Shown: positions 14,401 to 29,400, numbered from the stretch's first letter. The stretch: 64,000 nt of DNA from Tubiluchus corallicola (GCA_030141605.1 JAQGDQ010000193.1:248001-312000), one strand, 5' to 3'. Program-made: numbers and translations. The notes: generated by a model from the sequence alone, not told the origin.

Positions 14401-17400
14401 TCACTATTACAATAGCTTGGGGTGCGAGAAGTTGTCAAGTGTACACAAACGCATTATCTGGTACAGTTAACCTTCGACCTTTTACGATCACCAGCAACCA
14501 TTCAGGAATGGTTTGTGGTTCTGCAGGTTGCACCTGCTCAACAGGCTGCCGCTCCCCATTTCTCCTTTCATTACAACAATGTAAAAAACATATAAGACAA
14601 AAGATAAAAGATATATAACATAGTTAAGTACGTAATAATTGTTACCAATTATTAATGCAAGACTGCACTTACCAAGAGATTGTACAGGCTAATGTCACCT
14701 TCTAAATTTGACTTTCGAAACTTGAACTTCACAATAGGCACTTTGGCTGTTGAGATGGCAGTGATGTTATACAAAGATTTGTTACCTTTCAAGTGTTTCG
14801 CTAAATCTTCAATTATTTCGGCATAGTTCAGTTTCTAAACGAAACATGAATTATAAGTTTTGGAGTATTATAATATTATATAAAATTATATTTTTACATA
14901 CAAACTTGAGCTGATTTTAACAGAATATTATAGTAAACCCACAATTACTTCATTAAAGGAACAAACGCATCAAGTTTGTCTGCGTATTAAGCTATGCTAT
15001 CAACAATCAATTCAAAAATTGAATAAAATAACCAAAAAATAATAATTTACTTATTTTTTTATTAATTTTTCCAGTCTACTAGTAATATTGTTTTCATAAT
15101 TTAAAGAATTATAAACGTGAATATAAACAAAATATAAATTTATTAATAAAATGCTCCAGAGCTTACTATCACTATAGGCAACTATAGTGTAATTTCAAAT
15201 TACGTAGCCATTTAGAAAACTAAATCCAATCAAAATCGGTTGACAATAAATATACTGTATAAATTTTACATGCTGCTTAAATGAATACAGATTTGCTATA
15301 TATTTTTGAGTATCAGTATAGATACATTTGAGACCTCATGGGGATGTCACTCAGCAGCTGCTAAGAATCTAAAATATAAAAACTTAATATTAATCACGGA
15401 TTGTAGCTGAATGAGTACTTTTGGTTCATTCAACTATATTTGTTAGTAGTTTCTAATAATTTAAAAGATAGAATATACTCACTTCGCCAGTGTCATCGCC
15501 TAATGTCATACAGATGTCCATGTCACTGTGGAGAAAACCAAATCCATTCACGGATGATCCAAACAGCGTCAACTTCGCATCTAAAAAGTGATAGTGCATT
15601 TGATTACAGTAACACGAAATTACCAGGTTTTATTTATGTCATAACAAACAAAACATGCAGGAGAAAGAGCTTTGAAAATTGCTTGAAGATACAAATTTTG
15701 ATGTGAATTTATAACTAATGACAAATGATAAATATGTGATCGTGGGCATATTAAATTTCTATGACTAGTTAAAGCCATTTCACCTTCTATATATGTTGTT
15801 TTCATTCAAAATGGCACTCAAGTTCATCAGCTACAGAAACGCGCCATTTTGTGATTTCAGATAGATTGTTGAACGTAGATGTAAAAAAAGGCAGCAGAAC
15901 AAAACAAGTATTTTGGTCAGTTAATCTTGCAGGTTTAAGCTTGATAGGTAATATGACAGCTCACAAGTAGTGTGTATAGCGTACACAGTGTGCAATTGTT
16001 ACATACTGTTCTTACTGTGCACACTTACTTTTGTGCAATGTGCTCAATGTACTGTGTGTTTCACATATCTTCCTGTACTATACATATTCTCCCGCTCTTA
16101 TACAATTTAGTGATTTTTGCTTTACTGAATTTTGCAGGCACAGTACAACACAGAATGCTAAGCTTGTATTTGAATTTAGACATTCCAGTCAAAGCATTGG
16201 GCTACATGGTGAAAGCTTTTGACAAAGTAAGAATAGTTGCTTACAATTCAAATACCAAAAAAATCAGAAAACTTTTCTCTCTCTAGAACTTGTATGTGCT
16301 AGTTAAGCATTAAGAGCATGTACCTTTATTTGCTTTCCGTATGTATGATTCCAGCTCCTGCAGGCTTTTAATTCGTTCTTTAACTTCAGAGGACGACGGG
16401 CGGTAGTATTCTGAAACAAAGTACGCATGTTAGTTAAGGCAAACATATGCAAGTATGCATTTCACCACCTCAAAGTTCTTGTTTTCTTCATTAAACTTAT
16501 TAGCCTTACCAACAATAGTTATCAATCTGTGAATATGATATCGTGAATTTTTCAAATATACTAAAACATTTGCAGATTTCCCTTTCCAAACTGGCTAAAA
16601 TCTGGTAAATATGATAACCAATGATGATACGAAATCTAAATCTTACCATAGATGTCGTAACAGACTGCCGTCAAGTCTTTCCTGTAGGACTGCGGAAGTG
16701 GAGGCAATGGCTCCAGTTCTGGCAAGACATCATCAGGACAGTCCTGGAGTTGAAAAAAAACACCAATCAAAAATATAGCAAACTGATTCCGAATGAACTT
16801 AATATCAATTAGTTCTACAATTTATACTTAACCTGCTGAATTTTACATAAATCAGAGTTAAATTTGTAATGTGCCGGCAAATTTTTAAAGCACAATTGCA
16901 TTAATGTAATCTGCCAAATCTCAGTGTAAACACAGAGCTTCGGTTACAACGCTGAACTAAATGTCAACTTTTTTCTTTTTTCCTTTTCAAAGAAATGAGC
17001 GACCAAGTTTGCAGAACACTATAAAATCAGTTGCAAATTTGCTACGACCAGTTTACTAGACTATCAAGAAATTCACTTTTCAAGTTTTCAAATCACTCAA
17101 ACTGATTAAAAATTGTTGTTGAAAACAATACCAAACTATACATGGCATGATATGTGGTACATCATACCTGCTTCAGATGACCAAGTTTCTGGCACATGGC
17201 ACACACAATATCAGGTTCCTACAATAAAATGAAATAACAGTCAAGTAAAATTGCACCGTCATCAGTTTCAAACCTTTCAAAGTCTAGGTATCAAGTACAC
17301 TTTAAAATGGCATTTTAAAATCACCTTGTAGTGCATACAACAAGCACAGAATAATTAGCAGCTATTTTTGAAGAACAACAATATTGAGTCAAATAAAATA

Positions 17401-20400
17401 CGACTAAATGAATATGTGCGTGTGTTCAAACTTGGTTTCACTTGCTTAATTCAGCCATCAGAACTTCACATACCATATGTGCTTTATCGATAATTTTAAA
17501 CTTAATTAAAATTTTGTTTCATACAATTTATTAAGTTGAATAAATTATGCACGACAGCAAGATGTTAGTTTGTGTTTAATTTCAATTTTGCATCAGTGGT
17601 GCATGGCAAAAAACACTCAAGCTTGATTTTACATATTGCATTGTTACATATTACGTATTTACATATTACATATTTACATATTACATACATAAGTATTGTC
17701 CAATTATGGAAGCTTGGTATACATCTATTTAGTATAAATAAAACTTGGTATAACGTACACAGCTATCAGCTTCACATATGAAGGTACTGAGTGGCTAAAA
17801 ATATATCAGAATTTCATTGGCGTTTGTAAAATTATAACACCTGTGTTTGCTGCCCCGAAATCTTGGCAATTTCAGATAAACAAAGCCAAAGTTAAACACA
17901 AAGCAGATTCAATTCAGCTTAACAGAATAACTGAGTCTACTCGAACTATGTATGCTTAATATTAGAAGCTAATTAATCCTAACAACTTGAAAATAAGAAA
18001 CGTAAAAAATATATTGCTGCAGTTTTATTTAAAATGACATACGGCTGCAAGTAGTGCAATTACACACTTGCATTGTTTTTTCAAGTCGTCCCTAGATGGC
18101 AGACAAAAATTGCTCAGTCACCATAGCAACGCCAACTTTAGCAAGCAATGCGCATTCTGGCAGTGTGTTGTTCGAAGCTACAGCACGACAATGTACATAG
18201 CGCCTGCGTGTCACAAACACCATGACAACCTATTGTTCCAGCTTGGCTGTGGCTTGCTGTTGAGTGAAATTTTACACATTTTTTTTACAAATATCATTAG
18301 CGCACAAGTTTATGTCCTACATTTGCATAAATAATATATTCCGGTTGGCATGCCATAAAAAATGCCTTATTTACTGAACAAAACAGTATAAAACACTTAA
18401 TAAGTTTACTGAAAATGCATAAAACCCAAAAATGATCTTGACATAAAAATGTGATCATTACAAAGTTTAAGAACCCCCTCTTGATAGATCCGTTGGCTGT
18501 TTTTACCTGCAAATTCTCATTGTAACAAAATTAACAAAGTGTCACAAACACCATGGTAATCTATTGTTCCAGCTAGGCTGTGGCTTGCTCCTGAGTGAAA
18601 TTTCACGCATTTTTTTTACAAATGTCATTAGCGTACAAAAAGATGATTGTGTAAAAAGTGAAATTTCTCAATGGCTAGTAAGTTAATCAGGCACAACAAT
18701 GAAACTTGTAATTGCACTATTTGCAATCTCATGAAATTGTTCAAAACTCAACATCACAGCCACAAACCCGGATTCAACTTTCATATTGTAGCTTCATTGT
18801 GTTACATTTTGGAAAGTAATTTTGACAATAATTGATGAAATTTCATACCTGGCCGTCTGTAAGTATGTCTGCATCAAACACAAATGTCAGGTCAGTGACT
18901 GTTAAGTTATCAACCAGTTCTTTCCTGTAAATCCTGTCGACACGATTCCTGCTTGCCTTTACAGGTGCAACAACTTTTTCCGACTTATCACCTCTAGTGG
19001 CAATGTCCATGATGGTCACAAGACCTTTAAAGGTGCTCTTGCCAGAGTCGCTCTTCTGCAGCTTTCTGACAGACACCAACGAGTCAACTTCATATTTATT
19101 GATTCCAACTTCAAAGGGACGGATCAGCGTAGCAAAGTCCCGCACAGTGCACACTTCAAAGTAGCTAAATTCTCGTACGAGACAAACAAAGGAGTTGAGC
19201 AGTGGCAACGCATCGTCGCCCGGATTTTGAAGTTCTTCCCGAAGGACTAACACAGCTAAGGAAACATACTTGGCCAGCTCAAGCAAGTTGATTTTCTTAC
19301 ACATCCATACACGGCCATCCCCCTTATGGAAATACGAAGAGAGTTTAACACGATCCACCGGCGTGAGACGAGCAACAAATTCTAGCAGATGCATGGCCAG
19401 CTCAATAGGAATGTGATATGTTTCGTCAAACTCCTCCTTCTGAACTTCGGCAAAATAAGAAGAGTGTTGAAAATGCTTGTCCATTTCTAACTTGTCCTGT
19501 AAAGCTTCAGGAGTTTGGAAACCAATCCGGGGCAGAGAAATAGAATTAGCTATGGGTTCACTCAGAGGTGTAACAGTTAAAACGAACTGATCATGAACAT
19601 CGTCATACTGAAACACGCCAAATGTTCGCTTTCTGAAAGACAGCACTGTTTCAACATCCAATGGTGATATGTTCATGGACATATCCGAGTCGAAATAAAA
19701 TTTCCAGTAGCAAAGATAGTCCATGAGCTTCACAACGTTGTGACCTTGAGAAGTTGACTCGGCCACAAATGAACGTCTGATGAGCTTTTCTTGAGGATTG
19801 TTCCACCTTGTGCGCGGTTCTATACGTATTATCAGCAAACAAATTGTGAGCAAACGAGCTACCTCGGACTTGTGCTCACGTTTTAACCGGCGGCGAAACC
19901 GGTCGAAATACACGCTGAGAGTGCTGTGATCGATGAAACACGTAAATGAGGATAACCACTGCAGCATGTAACGTGCCAGGTGGGACGGCACATGCAACGT
20001 AGTGCCGTCATGCTGCGGCACACTAGCAAACATAAGCGTGGTTCCAAACAACTGTTCCTGCCGCAAGTCACTGAGAAAATTCCGTTTACTCGTATACTGA
20101 ATGGAGCTAGTTTTCTTTGTCCAAGTCATTTCCTTGGACATCAGCACCACTGCTTCGCTTCCAGTTGGAACTTTTACAATATGATTATTACTTTTCGTAG
20201 GTCTGTCCTGTACCGTCTGTTCCCGACTGTTATCGACCAATTCAGAATCTAATCCATCGGATTTTGTCTCTTCATTTTCTTTATAAAAATCATCAAAAAG
20301 CTCCACTGGGAATGGAGGAATGTCAGTGCCAGATGAATCAACCACCTCTGACTTATTCATTTTAACACTGCTTGTGAGATCAGTTGCATCTTCTAACACT

Positions 20401-23400
20401 AAAGGTTGTGCGTTCGTATTATCATCAACACTATCTAATTCCACATCATCCGCTTGATCAGTATCAACAGTGCTGTCTACTAGAAGGCTGAGATCAAAAT
20501 CAGGGATACGGGATGACGAACTGGCGCTCTGACATTCGTACAACTCATTGATTTTACCTTCTTCAACTACAGAATTGTCCACGAAGCTCGAATGCAGTAC
20601 GTCAACATCCTCACCACCAAAGAATGTTACGGGAGTGCCACTTGCAACAAGCTCAGGAGCTTCCTCACTCATATTTCTCTCGTAACTGTCCATTTTTGCT
20701 GCAGCATCAAATTCGTTTAATGTAGCAGGTGCAGACACACTATGAAAATCGTTACTTGTTTCATCAAGTCCAACGTCAGGTAACTCGACGGTCTCAGGCA
20801 TTTCCTGCTTATAGTCAGTAATACCAAACTGAGTATCCAGTGTATTTGCTTGCTTGCAAGAGCTCTCATTAAAATTTGGACTAGTGCTGTAGAATTTGTC
20901 TAGAGCACATACTATGTTATCTTTGTCTGACAGTAGCACGTGTTGTTCACTGAGTTTTTTATCAGCCTCAAAGTCATCTGAAAGACACGGGCTAGCAGCT
21001 GTACATGTCTGCTGTTTTTCAACATTACTATCGAGATCTAGCAATTTGGTAGTAAATGCATGATCAAGAGAATAACTACTATGTACATCCTTGCCTACAC
21101 TTTCATGTTTTTCACAAGCTGTATTGCTACTTGTGCTTTGTGTACCATCTGTGTATTCGCTACCATAATGACCATACCACACATTGTCGGAGAAAAAGTC
21201 AATATGTTCTTTTGAAGAAGGATTAGTTAAAAAGTTTCTCCGACTGTCCTGAACTTGACACAAAAAACTGTCAAAACTGAAGCTTCTGCTTTGTGACTGA
21301 TCACTGATATGTTTAACAGGTGAGCCAGCTTCTAGTTTGGCACTGCCACAAACGTCCGACACAGCGATAATAGCCTGGTCATCCAAAGACAAATCAGGAT
21401 TGCGTTCAATGGAGTCGGACAATCGTGTGCTTGTGCGAGGCAAAGGCAGAGCAGCAGAACCTTTTTGTAAGCTAATTCCATTGTCTTCAGCCTTCTTTAA
21501 TCTGGTTTCACTACTTTTCACAACACTTCCGTTATCTACAAGAACCAATCACATAAATCACCAAACTTTTATTTCTATACAGTTATTTTAACAGTCTTTA
21601 CAAGCTCCAATCCAGCAATCAACAGTAAGACATTGGTAATGTAGATGACGGATGTGAAATGCGAATCTAGTTTACTATTTAACTCCTTCAGAACCGTAAG
21701 CATTTGCTGCATTTTGCATGGGTTCATCAAAAACTGCTCTCACTAAGCAACAATTACATTATATTTGATAATTTTTTCTACTCCTTACACAATGGGCTTT
21801 CATGCAAAATTATATGCATTTGCTTACTTTAGATATACTAAAAATCAATTTTTGACGAAAAAACTGAACAAAGCTTTCAACATCAGTAGTGTTTGCACCG
21901 TAAAAATGTACAGTATTACTTGTGTGAAATCAGCTAATGAGGAAAATTTCAACTATCTAGACAAAACAATCTGATACACTTTGGCCTCAAGTTTACCTGT
22001 CTTTAAGGAGATATTCCTGTTTAAAGATGAGGCAACCTTAATGTTCTTGGCAATTGGGTTGGTTTTTCCCAGAACTCTGCACAGCAGACAGTTCTCTTGG
22101 GCTGTAGCAAGCAGGTGATCAGTAAAGTAGTGTATACAATCAAGCAAGCGTATACCAGACTAAGTTAATTGTTTGGTTAAGTTGGAGGGCCTGAAAGAGA
22201 CGTGTTCTTAATTTTATCCAACAAAATCACATACAAATGCTTAAACAAATAGTGTGGTCGGATAGCCGAGTTTCTCCTGAAAAAAACAGTACGTAATTTG
22301 TAATCATTTAGTCATGTTTGTGCTCATACTTTAGCAGGAGTCGTAGGTCTTATAAGACTTATTTTGAGTGGTGCGGTCCTGAAGGAGTCAAAAGTTAATC
22401 CTCTTGGATAAGATTAGCAGAGAACTGCTAATTACTACCTAAGGTAACTAGCTGCTTGGATGCAGTTTTCCTAATGGTCAATCATTCATTTACTAACAGA
22501 GCTCGGTGGAGCTAAACTTCCGTAACCAACTATGACCACTCTTTGCTAAAATGCCATGTTACTTAATAAACAATCTATAACATATCTGCAGACCCTGCAA
22601 TTAAGTTTATCAACTACTAATAAAATCTGCAAATATCAGTTGTCTAAAACAACTTTTATGTGCACAAAAAGCTTACAAAACAATTCAATCAGAACACTGC
22701 AAAGTTGCAAATCGATCACACGCATTTAAAAAAATTACCAGAACTCTGCATCTTGTGCAAGTCTTTACGTAAATCAGTTAACAAGCTATCACGTTGTACT
22801 TCGCTTTCAATGCGGGTGAACAAGGGTCCAGTCCTTGTCTGTGGCACAGCGAAATATTTGTAAGCGGAGCGAAACCGATCGACTATGTACTCGTGCACTT
22901 TTTGTGAGCTGATGGTTCGAGAAAGTTTCCGTTTCCGATAACTTGGATCTGAAAAAAAAACAGGATACAAACAAACTGAAAGCAAAAGGAAAGATGCGAT
23001 GCACACACTATACAAGCAAGTAAAATGGTTATATACAGCCTTTTCTTTCAAGTCAATAATGCTGGCAATCAAAAGAAAATGCTGGGTTTGTTCAAGTTGG
23101 ATTAATAATTTAAGTTCAATATTCAATTGACAATGGTGTGAAACACCAAGTTTTTCTGACACATGGTTGGACGGCCACACATGTACAGTCTACATTGAGT
23201 ATAAGAGAAAGCTGACATTCTGGTTACCATAACAACTTGGTGTTGTCAATAGGTTTTTATTCCAAAACAAAACCGCACAATTACGTTCTACAATTGTCCA
23301 CGTTGACGACTGAATTACCCATGGAATGCATTAAAAAATGTAATTCTTTCACAGAAAACAACCTTCTATTGACAGCCGCTTCTGAGACCACTTCTTGTCT

Positions 23401-26400
23401 TCTAGCCGGATGTGCTGCAAATGCCGGATGCAGATAACATATTCTGTAATTGTGTACTCGACTGCATAGAACTTAAGCATCTTGACCCACAATTCTCCAG
23501 ATGACATTGTATTTTTTGACTTCCAACTCTGCAACTGAAAATACGTTTCTATGATCAACAATAATCGTTTTCTAAAACTTTTTATCAGACAAACAATCAA
23601 CTCGTGCACTACCGCTGTAGCACATACTTACCAAAACACAAAAACATGGACTGGTTTTAAGCATACAAGGGATGCCACACCTTTATATACTTTACATTTT
23701 GTAAACTACCAAGGCAAAATAATTATATGAACACTTTTTCATCTCTCTCTACTCATAACAACATTTGCATGAGTACTAAACGACACTTCATCCAGCTGCT
23801 TAAAATGAACTACACCAATTCACATATAAACGTTTACCAATTCCTCATTCCAAAGAGTTGAATCGTCCTCCTCTACAAGATCATTATCATTTGCTCCTGA
23901 AGTGACGTCCATTTCCAGAGATTCATCGAGAGCTTCGTCATCATCATCTACAGTTGAATCTGCTACAGACTGATCAGCTTCCGCCTCACTTTCACTTTCA
24001 TTACGTTGCCTGTCCTTGTTTGCCAGCTTCCGTTCTTTGTTGGCATTGTGACTCTCAGCCCTTAGCTGCAAAGTCAATCGTTTTTAAAGAAAAAATAATG
24101 ATTTACCAAACTGTGTCAATATCCACAAGACAAAGTGGTGTTTAAAAAACATAAAGTTCTTAGGTAAATACTTTAAATCCACACATTTAAATTTTGAAGT
24201 TTCAGCAAGCTGCTCGCAAGTTTGTAACAACCATTTGTGCTCACACATCGCTCGTTCCAGTACTATAATCTAGCAGTATTCTTTGCTTTCAAATGTCAGA
24301 TGATACAAATTTAACATTATATTGTTTACAGTTATTTTCCCCACATCCCAAGTGTATTAAATTACAATTATTACAATAGCCATCTTACCTCATGCAATAC
24401 AGGTAAAACAGGTGGTTGGACTTGTTGTAGGAAGTAGATGACCATCAAAGTGAAAGCATGTGGAGGTAAAGTGCCACGGTGTTGCTTGTCTATGCCACAA
24501 AGCTAAACAATGAAAGTATTTGAATCTAGAGTTGTGAGAAAAATTGAAAGACTTTGATTTCTTACACAATGCAGCGGCAATAAGTTGCATAAACAAGTTT
24601 TGGAAAATGTCTACTATTAGAAGCTGATTTTCATAACTTTCTGACTAAATTTCAGAATGGCATTATAATGAGCACATAATAATGGTTAACCATCCTTGGC
24701 TAGAATTAGGGTATCTACTTTTCTAAGAGAAATAACAATGATCCCTGAATTTACAGAAATGCAAAGGCTTTGAGCTAACAAAATAACTTCAAATTTAAGT
24801 CACGTTTGTGCATCACCAACTTGAAATGCACAAAAAAACACTTGTTACAATTTAACAAACAATCCGATCAGAAGTTGATTCAAAGGTTATATTTAAAAGT
24901 GCATTAGCTAGGTCTGTCTGTTGTCAGGTACAGGACATCTTTATCATTTGGTGTTCAGTTGATAATGGGAATTTAGTTGTCAATGATTTTTAGGATTTAA
25001 GCTGGAAGTCGATTAGGCATACAATCTTGTCATCTGTCACAGAGATATGCAAGTTAGTGATGTAGGTAAGTGAATTTCGTTAAATGCCATAAAAAGAAAT
25101 AGTTAGTAAGTTATAGTAGCACATAATCAGCAACTATGAAAAAATTTATATTAAGTTTACTGATTAAGTGAAGATCTTTGAAAAGCCAATGCAAAATTTA
25201 ATCCTTGAAATAGTTGAAAAGTGCTGTCATTCGTGGTATGTACTTTTATAAAGTACTTTTTTGGTTAAATATGACAATCGTGATAGCTATCTATTTCTTT
25301 CAGGAGCTGCCGTCCTAATGGGCCTCATCAACTGAATAGACTTGCCCCATTAATTTGAAAGTGCTGCTCTCACACAGTGCAGCTCTATCAAACTTACAGG
25401 TTAGCAGCACAAGTCTATTCAGCTTATGAGGCCAGTTGAGGTAAAAGCTCCCGAAAGAAAAAATACTCTATTTTGGGACTGTAAAGAACATTCAACATTT
25501 TTGTTCACCTTAAAGATGACAAGGCTCAGGCTTTCATACCTTAAGTATCACGAGAACTACTTTCATCACGTTATTTCATGGTACATGTAATTATTACTAC
25601 TGTATTTTCTTTTACGTACCTTTGCCCAATAGCGGAATGCAATGCCAAGTGTACGGCACCTAGAGTCAAGCATACAATATGTTCTTAACAGATTACAGGT
25701 TTTCCATGAAAGTTCTGTGCTAGCTGTAATTGAGCAAGGCAACATAGTTGTTTTGTCTGTGAATGCTACTGCTGGCACCTTCAGTGAAAATTTTCTCTCC
25801 AAATCATGAAACTGATCTTGAAAATGCAAAAATCACAGTGTAAACATTCATTTATATTGAATTAATTGAAAATGGTAACAAATTGGAAAAGAATTTTAAG
25901 ATACACCCTTCAAATCTCCTTAACTGAAACATTTACAGCTTGTAAAAACTCCTTCACTGTGCTCCACTCTTTACAGAATGCTGAAACAGTTACAAAAATC
26001 GTTTTTTGTAAGGAAGTACGTGTCAAATTTTGCAAAACGAAGGTCGCTAAATTGAAGAAAATCACAACTGAGGAAAGCTGTGAACCTCATACAAATCTGG
26101 TGATAGGTCTACCACAGAGGTTGTCTTGCAATTTTTAAATTTATAAGTCAGCATTCTGAAATGACCAATGACTGTTACTATGCTATTTTACAAAACAAAT
26201 TCATTACTAAAAATACCTTTATGTTCTTGTAAACAATTAGCAGTTTTTATCAAAAACTCTGGAACGTTTTTGTCGCACGAATGAACAAGGTCGATGTTAA
26301 CATCACTGGATTTCAGTCCAAATCCACTAAATGTGGAACCGTACAGTCTACAAATCCCACCTACAAGTAATTATAAAGGAATATGTCTGAAAAACCTGCA

Positions 26401-29400
26401 ACCATTGATATCTATAATCACATGTCTGAAAGACTACGTATGGTATTATGACAGAACAAAAACATTGTGTTATAACAGGTTTTTTTATTTCTTACTGAGT
26501 ATGCTACAAGCCATCATCCAATATTGCTGTTTCAGAACACAACTCTGACATAGAAGTTTTGGCCATAATCGAACGCACAACCATCCTACCTCAAAGACGT
26601 TTATATAACCAGTAACAGTATGGCATTGTAGAACAATCTGGTAGCAAGTTTTTTAACAGTAACCACTAACTTAACTAGTCAGGCCTAGTTGTTTAGCTTT
26701 GTTGCCCATTACACACCGTGACCACTTGGTTATCCACTCGTCCTCGTATACCAATTACACTCACCTGGTACGTCGGCTGCCATTATCCTATTTAGTCTTG
26801 TCACAATGTCTTCCCTGCGTTTATACTCTTCTGTACTCAGGCCATGTTCACGTGCAATTTGTTCGAGGAACTGAGTTAAAGCAACCAGATGAGCTTGACA
26901 AGGAACAGGCAGATCACGAAGAAAACGCTCCTCCTTTCTCAACTATCAGTTCAGAAAGATGAGCAAATGAATGAACAAGTTTCACAACAGACAAATAGAT
27001 TATTAAGGATAGAATTTCTCATTACCGAATCTGGTTTTCGAATCTAAAAACTGGCAAGACAAATGATTAACAGAACCTTGACATAATTTGCACGTCTCGT
27101 AGATGATTAATTAAAGGCACAAAACTTACCTTCATCAAGCGCTGGTGTCTTTGCTCAGAGATATGCTTACGAGAGATGGACACAGTATCACAGTGGTACT
27201 CACAAAGACGGCAGTAATACCTGGCTTTTGGAAACCGCAATGATTTCTAGAACAGCAATTATATAAGAGGGCTTATAGTAATAGCATAGAACCTTATGCA
27301 TTACACACGTATATAGATATATTCAGAATAGTGACATAGTTTATTGAATTCGCGTGCAAATTTAGAATTCATATAAGCAAGTGCGTAGATATCAAAACGA
27401 GAACGCAAACGAAACGTATAACTGCAATGTTTGGCTTTACTTGCTTAGTTCAACACCTTTTTCAGTGGAAATAGTTCTTCTTTTTCTAGTTCGGCTAAGA
27501 CTTCACGACTGGGTTTGCTCTCATCCAGAACGTGTTCAGGTGTGGTTGTCAACTCTGGAACTAAAAAACAACATATTATGAAATCACACTACAAATTACA
27601 AAAATGGACTAGTTAGCAGTATAATAACAACATTTAAGTAAAGCAATTTAATTTCTATGCAAAGAACAAAAACATTTACAGCTTCAATGTAATTTCTATG
27701 CAAACAACAAAACATCTGTTAGTCAGTCAGGTATGGGACCCTTACTATCTCAAGGACATCCAAGCACAAGCTGTGGACATGATCATAGGTCTTGAAGGAC
27801 TCTCATACTCGTAAAAACTGCAAAAATTAGACCTGGAGAGACTTTCTGCAAGAAGACGTTAGGGGTGACTTATTGAAGTGTTTAAGATTCTTAAGAGTCC
27901 TACTGACATCAATGCAAACCCAGTTTTTATACTCAGTAGAAGCATTACATGTGGGCATAGTGTCAAATTGTTCAAGCATGGGGTTAATACTGAAAGTATC
28001 GGCATAGTTTTTTCACATGTCGAAGTGATACTGTGGAACTCATTACCAGTATCATTAGCGAGTGCAGATAATGTTAATAGTTTCAAATAAACTTGATTCA
28101 GAATTTCGTGCGAGAAACCTCCAGTTTTTAATACCAGTTTGGTATATTAAGAAAAGAGTAAACCAACAACAAATAATTGCACACGGGTGTTCTTTGGCTA
28201 GCTACTTAGTCGATGAGAGATTGGTGCAAGATATGGAAATAAGGGTTTACTCACTTCAATTTAATTTCTATGCGAACAACAAGACATCTTCCAAGATAAA
28301 AAATCAAAAATTTTCATTTGAATAATGCGGAAAATTACTAATAGAATAAGTAGTTTCATATCTCTGGCAAGAAGCCTGATTATCTATTGTTCGACCAAAC
28401 TTTGATAACATTAAGGTACCAAACATTAATCTGTGCATTAAACAGGATAGTGTTTTAAACTTCAAATGACAAAAAATGTTATAAGTTTATGAATTTGATA
28501 CCTATTGTTTCATTGCACGTGCTCTAAAATGAAATGCACTTGCCTACTTAATTCTACGGTGTACAATATTTGTATAAACACTTCACTACATTTAGATAGA
28601 AAATAAGGATAGAAATAACAGTATAAATAGTGACACGTGGTAAATATAAACAGTTGTTCCAGCCAGATTATGCTCATCAGCTGCTTATAAATGTTTGAGG
28701 GAAGAAACACTCCATCCTGAGAACAAAAACCTGCTGCATCAAATTCTGCATAAGGCAGCACATACAGAACACGCACAAGATTAGATAAAAAAACACACGC
28801 AATGCGTACACGGCGAACAGCTGTGCGACGCATATTTGAAGCACACAAAATTTAATGCAGCTACTAGCCAGTAAGTATATATTAAAAGTACCTTGACTGT
28901 TGCTAGTTTCCTTTAGGCGCTTATTATTTTTATTTGCACGACGTTTGGAGCCGGTTTCAGAATTCTTTGTTTTTTGTTCTACCTTGATACTTTTTGAAGC
29001 AGCATCAGCCTGTTCAGGCACATCACGCTCTACAACGTTAGGTGAAACGTCCGTAAACTGCTGCTTCACAGGTAATGATGATTTGTTTGCACTTTTGCTA
29101 TCACTGTCTGCCACCCGCGGTAGCGGCGACGGCAAATTCGTATCCGCTTGAGTGAAATTGACTAGTTTAGGTGCAGTGTTTTCAATACCATTCTGCGGCA
29201 CCCGACTTGTCTTTGATTTCCTTGGCTCCCGGCGTTTGCTCTTTACTTGAGCTACATTTTCGACTATCACAGTGTCCAATGCATTGTCCGATTTTTTATC
29301 AACAACCCCTGTTGAGCTAGAACTGCTTTCCCTACTTGTTTTTCTGCTACTCTTTTGCTGCTTGGCATCAGGATATGATCTCTCGCTTGAAGAGGTCGAA

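Noticed and set aside
15972-16286. A 104-codon plus-strand frame as a small gene
   Set aside because: It is the inverted copy of TUT exon 18 plus intron flank read in a shifted frame.
23820-24077. Acidic 85-codon frame as a separate small acidic protein
   Set aside because: It has a good acceptor and donor, is in phase with both neighbours and sits inside the first TUT module as exon 8.
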